64,000 nt of DNA from Streptomyces inusitatus. GTDB lineage: Bacteria; Actinomycetota; Actinomycetes; Streptomycetales; Streptomycetaceae. Position numbers and translations under genes: made by a program. The notes beneath the pieces are model-generated. The model did no database searches. It worked only from the letters and a program-made list of their open reading frames with translations, and had not been told where the DNA came from. Location of the stretch: assembly GCF_014651115.1 (NCBI RefSeq), contig NZ_BMWG01000010.1, positions 162,039 through 226,038 on the forward strand, in the 5' to 3' direction. Shown here piece by piece: positions 59,863 to 64,000 of the stretch. Each line of letters opens with the position of its first letter. Position 1 is the stretch's first letter.

Positions 59863-61113
59863 ATGATGATGGTCATGGAGAACAAATCGACACGGCGTTC
59901 CGGACAGGTCTTGCTTGTCTGGGGGTTGCTCGTGGCCGCGGCCAACCTCCGGGCGAGCCTGACAGGTGTCGGGCCGCTGCTGGATCAGGTACAGGCCGAC
60001 CTGGGATTGACCCCAGCTGTGCTCGGCTTGCTGAACACGCTGCCATTGCTGGCGTTCGCCGCACTGTCTCCGATGGTGCCCCGGCTTGCCGCACGGTGGG
60101 GAAGCGAGCGGCTCCTCGGCGGTGCACTCGTCGTGCTGACACTGGGGATCGCGGTTCGATGGACGCCCTCGACGGTCGGTCTGTTCGCGGGCACCATGCT
60201 GATCGGAGCGGGCATCGCGGTGGGGAACGTCCTGCTGCCAAGCCTCATCAAACGTGACTTCCCCACCAAAGTAGGGCTGTTGACCAGTGCTTATGCCACG
60301 GTGATGGGCGGTGTGGCCGCGGTGGCGTCCGGAGTGGCGGTGCCGATCAGTGAGGTCGCTCCGGGCGGCTGGTACACCGCCTTGGGCTGCTGGATTCTGA
60401 CCGCGCTGGTGGCCGTGCTGCTGTGGCTTCCCCAGATGCGGACCGCGCCGCCTGCCTCGCGGGCGGTTCGTGGGCCGCATCAGTTGCCCTGGAGGTCCGG
60501 CCTGGCGTGGGCGGTCACGGCGTTCATGGGGCTGCAGTCCCTCGGCTTCTACGTCGTCGTGACATGGCTGCCCCAGGTCTTCCAGGACAATGGGATCAGC
60601 GCAGCCTCGGCGGGATGGCTGCTGTTCCTGTTCCAGGCGGTCGCGGTGCTCACCAGCCTGGCGGTGCCGGGCGCGCTGCGCTGGGCAGGCGACCAGCGGG
60701 CACTGGCGACGATCTGCTCGGCCATCATGCTTCTCGGCTACCTCGGTCTCCTGGTGGCCCCGAGCCTGGCGGTGCTGTGGAGCATCGTCCTCGGTCTGGG
60801 CGGCGGGGCCTGTCTCGTACTCGCGCTGGCGTTCCTCGGCATGCGGGCCCAAGATGCGGCCGGGGCGGGCGCGTTGTCGGCGATGGCCCAGTCGATCGGC
60901 TATCTCCTGGCCGCCGTCGGGCCGGTGGTCTTCGGGCTGCTGCACACAGTCAGTTCCGGCTGGCAGGCACCGCTGGCGTTCATGTGCGTCGCCGCCGCCG
61001 GTCAGACGGTGGTCTCGCTGGTGGCCGGACGCGGCACGGTGCGGTCGGCCGAGGTTCGGGAGCCCGACCGGGCCCTTTCGGTGCCAGAAAGCGCCCCGTC
61101 ACCTGAGCACTGA
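59863..61113 (+). CDS. CynX/NimT-family MFS transporter
   Basis: 416 residues from the first of three adjacent ATG codons, with twelve membrane helices. The motif NLRASLTGVGPLLDQVQADLG after helix 1 and NVLLPSLIKRDFPTKVGLLT in the first half are characteristic of the CynX family (cyanate, nitroimidazole and related transporters). Substrate not predictable. ATG 59863, 59866, 59869 and 59875 all come before the first helix and none has a good Shine-Dalgarno; translation may be from a leaderless or short-leader mRNA. Likely controlled by the divergent XRE regulator. Confidence 0.83.
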   Translation: MMMVMENKSTRRSGQVLLVWGLLVAAANLRASLTGVGPLLDQVQADLGLTPAVLGLLNTLPLLAFAALSPMVPRLAARWGSERLLGGALVVLTLGIAVRWTPSTVGLFAGTMLIGAGIAVGNVLLPSLIKRDFPTKVGLLTSAYATVMGGVAAVASGVAVPISEVAPGGWYTALGCWILTALVAVLLWLPQMRTAPPASRAVRGPHQLPWRSGLAWAVTAFMGLQSLGFYVVVTWLPQVFQDNGISAASAGWLLFLFQAVAVLTSLAVPGALRWAGDQRALATICSAIMLLGYLGLLVAPSLAVLWSIVLGLGGGACLVLALAFLGMRAQDAAGAGALSAMAQSIGYLLAAVGPVVFGLLHTVSSGWQAPLAFMCVAAAGQTVVSLVAGRGTVRSAEVREPDRALSVPESAPSPEH

Positions 61114-61167
61114 TCGTCCGGAAGGCGGGGGATCTCATGAACCACAAACGGGGGAGAGTGTTGACAG

Positions 61168-61437
61168 ATGAGCATACTTACCGAGATCGTCGCCGGAGTC
61201 CGTGTGGACCTGCGGGCACGTATGGCCGAGGTGCGCCCGGAGATTTTGCGGCGCAGGGCGGAGTCACGCAACGCCCGGATGACTCCAGAAGCCGTCGGTG
61301 CCGTGCTGCAGCGCCGGGCCGAGATCGCTGCCGGCCGCGAGAAGCTGGCCGGAGGCGCAGCCATGGTACTGACAGATGGGCTGGATAGGCCTTATGAGGC
61401 CATACCAGATTACACCAAGCCGCTCTGCCCACCCTGA
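61168..61437 (+). pseudogene. Short protein with TrpC-like N-terminus, probably a fragment
   Basis: 89 residues. The opening MSILTEIVAGVRVDLRARMA resembles the N-terminal helix of indole-3-glycerol-phosphate synthase (MSVLDEI..GVR.DL..R), but the catalytic barrel is missing and the rest (LQRRAEIAAGREKLAGG) has no match I know. GGGGGAGAG stands upstream. It may be a truncated trpC or a small unrelated protein. It lies immediately before the AT-richer HEPN region, where foreign DNA may have been inserted. Confidence 0.4.
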
Positions 61438-61452
61438 AGAGAAAGAAAAATA

Positions 61453-62244
61453 CTAGATAATTCCGGCTTCCGTAAGTCGAGTATAGTTCCGCCCGGCATA
61501 CTTTTTCCCTCTCTGATGGCGACGTCGAAGCAGGAGCTCCCATTCCTTTGATCTATCTACAGAAATCCGAGTTTGGGCAGCTTTAAGATTTGCCCAATGC
61601 TTATCAAAATCTCGCTCAAAAGCATATTGAGTGACTGTAAGATCGAAGATTAGCCGCTCCAGATGCTTCAGCATATTGCTCTGCAGGCGAAGGTGCCACA
61701 ACGTCAGAGAGTTCAAACGCTTGGTCCGATCCTGGTTTACGTTATTGCGTTGCTCGTTGAAGGCGACAATCCATTGCCCGTGCGCCAGACTGTTCCGCAC
61801 ATTAATAAGTGGATCCATCCACTGGTCAAGGACCGACTTCATGCCGGAGAAGTAGGCAGCACTGGTGTACGGCAGCGCGGAGGGAACCTTAGAGCGAGGC
61901 ACCTTGTATCGGACAGCAAACGCCTCAACGAGAACCTGGTTCCACATACCAAGCACATTTCGCTCTTGCATGACGCGCCGCTCGCCATCTTCAGGGAAGT
62001 AGGGCGAGCTAATGATCGCCATTAGGCGATCTTCGAGAGTGGCACCGAGGAGAAGTGCGCAAGTTCGAGTCAGCGCAACAATCTCATGCTTCTCACCATG
62101 CCTGATTGCTTCCTTGCAAGAACGGCTAGCCACCTCGAAAGATGTTTCGAGAGCCACCGCGTTACGCACATGCGCACTATGCAGCTTCGCGCGATCCAAG
62201 GGTTCCCCCCATGCTTGATTGCCGAAGTCGGCAGAATCTACCAT
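61453..62244 (-). CDS. HEPN-domain protein, probably horizontally acquired
   Basis: 263 residues. The helical region around VRNSLAHGQW contains the RxxxxH motif of HEPN proteins (here R-NSLA-H), in a setting like the MAE_28990-type HEPN family, whose members are often RNases or parts of toxin-antitoxin and antiviral systems. The codon choice is strikingly AT-rich compared with every neighbour, indicating transfer from a different background. No obvious antitoxin or nucleotidyltransferase partner lies beside it. The start is ATG 62244. It sits next to a tRNA-like remnant, a common landing site for mobile DNA. Confidence 0.65.
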   Translation of the reverse strand: MVDSADFGNQAWGEPLDRAKLHSAHVRNAVALETSFEVASRSCKEAIRHGEKHEIVALTRTCALLLGATLEDRLMAIISSPYFPEDGERRVMQERNVLGMWNQVLVEAFAVRYKVPRSKVPSALPYTSAAYFSGMKSVLDQWMDPLINVRNSLAHGQWIVAFNEQRNNVNQDRTKRLNSLTLWHLRLQSNMLKHLERLIFDLTVTQYAFERDFDKHWANLKAAQTRISVDRSKEWELLLRRRHQRGKKYAGRNYTRLTEAGII

Positions 62245-62257
62245 GCTAGATAAACTC

Positions 62258-62356
62258 TGCCGACCCCGGAATCGAACCGAGGAACTCTCGCCAGGCGAGC
62301 GTGTTATCGCGCGAAACGACCGGCACGAATTCGCACACCATTACACCAATCGGCCA
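62258..62356 (-). other. tRNA-like remnant
   Basis: Read on the minus strand, the last 25 nt fold as a tRNA T-arm (CTCGG-TTCGATT-CCGGG) followed by acceptor strand GTCGGCA. The first 20 nt (TGGCCGATTGGTGTAATGG) look like a tRNA 5' end with a D-loop, pairing with the acceptor only through a bulge. The middle does not give a proper anticodon arm. No CCA follows. I read it as a degenerate or recombined tRNA, perhaps an old attachment site. Confidence 0.35.
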
Positions 62357-62806
62357 TAGGCCAGAACTTCAACGTCCGGAAAGCCCTAGCTTGCCTAGGA
62401 ATTTAGCACAGAGGGACTGAGGTTGGGAGCCGCAGTCTCGATCCTGACGGCCGACTGGCGTGATGAGCTGCCTGTTGGGGCGCAGGCGGACCACTTCGCG
62501 CGTTCTGCGTATCTCCCGGCCCCAACAGCTGCCCCCTCGCCCGGCCTTGGCCGCGGGTGCCTCAGTGATGCGGCCGGGGAACCTGCTGCATCCCCACCAT
62601 GGGGGTTGCCATCCGTGGTCGCGCGTAGGCGCGACGGACAACACCGTCGTGCCCGCATGGACGTCCGTTTTCACGGGTCGGTGCGCGGGCGCCTCCCTGC
62701 CCGGCTGGTTGCCTCGCGTGCTACTGGTGCTTCGCTAGGTTCTCGGTCTGTTTCTACGTGTGGTGAGGGGTTGACCACAGGTGGAGCAGGTGCCCGGTCC
62801 AGCACC
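62357..62806. other. Gene-free stretch between tRNA-like remnant and transposase remnant
   Basis: 450 bp in which I see no supported gene. The short open frames on both strands lack protein-like composition and start sites. Confidence 0.4.
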
Positions 62807-63340
62807 TCAACAGGTCCTGGAGCGTGTCGAGGGCCTGGTAGAGGGTCGGACCGGCATGTGTGCTTTTGGGTCGAGCCGCCTGAGGGTGAGGAATGCCTGT
62901 GCGGCGGTGACGAGGGTGACGTGGTGGTGCCAGCCGCGCCAGGTGCGGCCCTCGAAGTGGTCCAGGCCCAGGCCGTGCTTGAGCTCTCGGTAGTCGTGCT
63001 CGACGCGCCAGCGCGCCTTCGCCCACCGCACCAGGTCGGCGATCGGGGTCGTGGCCGGCAGGTTGCTCATCCCGTAGCCGGTCGGCCCAGCGGCTTCTTC
63101 GGGCTGCTCGACGAGCAGGGTCCGCAGAGGCAGCACACCGTCCCACCGGCTGCGTCCGCCGGCCCGCTCCTGGGCGGTGCGGGCGGCTTCCTTGCCCGAA
63201 GGCCGCACTTCGAGGACGGCGAACCGCGAGGTCATCGCACCCTTGCTGCCCTGCCGCCAGGTGACCGACTCGAAGAGGGTGCTGGCATCGGCAAACGAGG
63301 TCAGTGCTCTGGCGGCTTCGCGGTAGCGGGGCAGCGCGGG
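62807..63340 (-). pseudogene. IS701-family transposase remnant (C-terminal part)
   Basis: The reading frame encodes the C-terminal part of a DDE transposase: VTWRQGSKGAMTSRFAVLEVRP, YGMSNLPATTPIADLVRWAK and the diagnostic RWRVEHDYRELKHGLGLDHF (with the catalytic Glu), then TWRGWHHHVTLVTAAQAFL. The N-terminal half with the first two Asp residues is absent; upstream sequence is replaced by unrelated DNA at about 63350. Non-functional. Confidence 0.72.
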
Positions 63341-63353
63341 TGGTCCCAAACCG

Positions 63354-63384
63354 CCGTAGCCGGGACGGGACGGCCCGGCTACGG
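63354..63384. repeat. Inverted repeat at the transposase break point
   Basis: Perfect 11-bp arms CCGTAGCCGGG and CCCGGCTACGG around a 9-nt loop, exactly where the transposase homology ends and a plus-strand coding fragment begins. It could be a former terminator or part of an element end. Confidence 0.55.
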
Positions 63385-63389
63385 CCGGG

Positions 63390-63620
63390 CGGGCGGGCGA
63401 CCTCCTGCTGAAGCTCGCCGGCCCGGACGAGATCCTGATCGTCAACAGTGACCGCGATGCGCACGCGGTCTTCGCGTTCTGGGGCAAACCCAAACCGACC
63501 TATCGCACACACGCCGAACCCCGGCCAGCGCTCTTCGATCTCGAAGTAGACGATGGGCATGCGGAGTTAGCGATCACCCGCTATCTCCGGGGCCTACTGC
63601 AGGCGGAGTCCGCGACGGCA
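63390..63620 (+). pseudogene. Coding fragment of unknown function
   Basis: An open frame (positions divisible by 3) with strong G/C bias in third codon positions reads LLLKLAGPDEILIVNSD, AHAVFAFWGKPKPTYRTH and FDLEVDDGHAELAITRYLRG. An in-frame TAG at 63357 precedes it and no start codon is near, so its 5' end is missing. After about 63620 the codon bias collapses though the frame stays open to the window end. I do not recognise the protein. Confidence 0.4.
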
Positions 63621-64000
63621 ACAGCTTGCATGTCGGCCGGTTCAAGGGCTGGAGGCCAAAGTCATCCGCAGGCGCGACGGCCACTGCACCACCTTCAGCA
63701 TTTACACTCTTCGGTGTCACCAAGATCGTCGCGTTCGTCGGAGTCGACGTCATCACGGTCGATCGACGCCGACGGGGCAACGGGGCATCCAGCTCAAGCG
63801 CAGTCCGGGCCTGTTTCACGACGATCTGCCAGCTTGGGAATGCTCGCAGAGCAGGTTGGAAACGCCTCGGGTCAGGACTACCTGGTTACGTGCATCTACT
63901 GGCACCACGCGCATGCGCAGTCCTTCACCATCGCGGTTAGGCCGTTTCTTAGCGATCACCTTGCTGACCAGATGTGGATGGCGGCGAGGTGGAGTCCGGC
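63621..64000. other. Right-edge stretch without supported gene
   Basis: 380 bp with short, conflicting open frames on both strands and no clear third-position bias. A minus-strand stretch near the edge (63900-64000) could be the tail of another mobile-element gene, but I cannot support it. Confidence 0.3.

Noticed and set aside
62258..62356. Functional tRNA gene
   Set aside because: T-arm is convincing but the acceptor pairs poorly, no regular anticodon arm with U33 can be drawn and the length is 99 nt.
62369..62674. Minus-strand small gene of about 100 residues
   Set aside because: Composition is random-like (Arg/Gly/Trp/Pro mix), no ribosome site, no resemblance to known proteins.

Overview
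The window is high-GC actinobacterial DNA, most likely Streptomyces. Coding frames end mostly in G or C, many genes overlap by 4 bp (ATGA/GTGA), and the gene families are typical of the genus. No species is assigned.

Bases 1-5359 hold the right end of a surface-polysaccharide operon: flippase-like protein, family 2 glycosyltransferase, polysaccharide pyruvyl transferase, RmlC-type sugar epimerase and a class III aminotransferase. A convergent PAP2 phosphatase follows.

Bases 6152-42858 hold one large siderophore-type NRPS/PKS cluster whose parts line up with the mycobactin pathway: an MbtK-like lysine N-acyltransferase, an MbtG-like lysine N-hydroxylase, a Cy-containing NRPS, a short PKS, an NRPS ending in an epimerase-type domain, an MbtH protein, an IrtA/IrtB-like ABC exporter-fold pair, an MFS pump and a ferric-siderophore-binding lipoprotein. 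A DtxR/DmdR-type iron box lies in the divergent promoter region. The salicylate genes of mycobactin (MbtI, MbtA) are absent. Instead the first adenylation domain of the A-T-Cy-A-T NRPS carries a proline-like pocket, a cis-3-proline hydroxylase gene opens the cluster, and an acyl-CoA-dehydrogenase-fold flavoprotein precedes that NRPS. The PKS opens with a KSQ domain and has one malonyl and one methylmalonyl AT, with a separate SDR that may be its ketoreductase. The inferred product is a mycobactin-like hydroxamate with a 3-hydroxyproline (or 3-hydroxypyrrole) cap on a thiazoline/oxazoline in place of hydroxyphenyl-oxazoline, plus a 3-hydroxy-2-methylbutyrate unit. This is the main candidate for an undescribed system.

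Bases 43066-45555 encode an orphan 829-residue protein with an N-terminal alpha/beta-hydrolase domain. Bases 45691-52625 are an organosulfur-utilisation locus: a divergent IclR regulator, a short leader peptide ending in a Cys codon, a DszB-like desulfinase, SsuA/C/B transport genes, a second binding-protein-like protein without signal peptide, and SsuD. Bases 52673-56952 (minus strand) form a compact four-gene unit: FAD oxidoreductase, an incomplete PEP-utilising enzyme and two membrane proteins.

From 57230 to the right edge the DNA is a patchwork: a dienelactone-hydrolase-like gene without its nucleophile, remnants of a serine/threonine kinase, an XRE regulator divergent from a CynX-type MFS gene, a TrpC-like fragment, an AT-richer HEPN gene, a tRNA-like remnant and a truncated IS701-family transposase. 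This looks like an accessory, recombination-prone edge.
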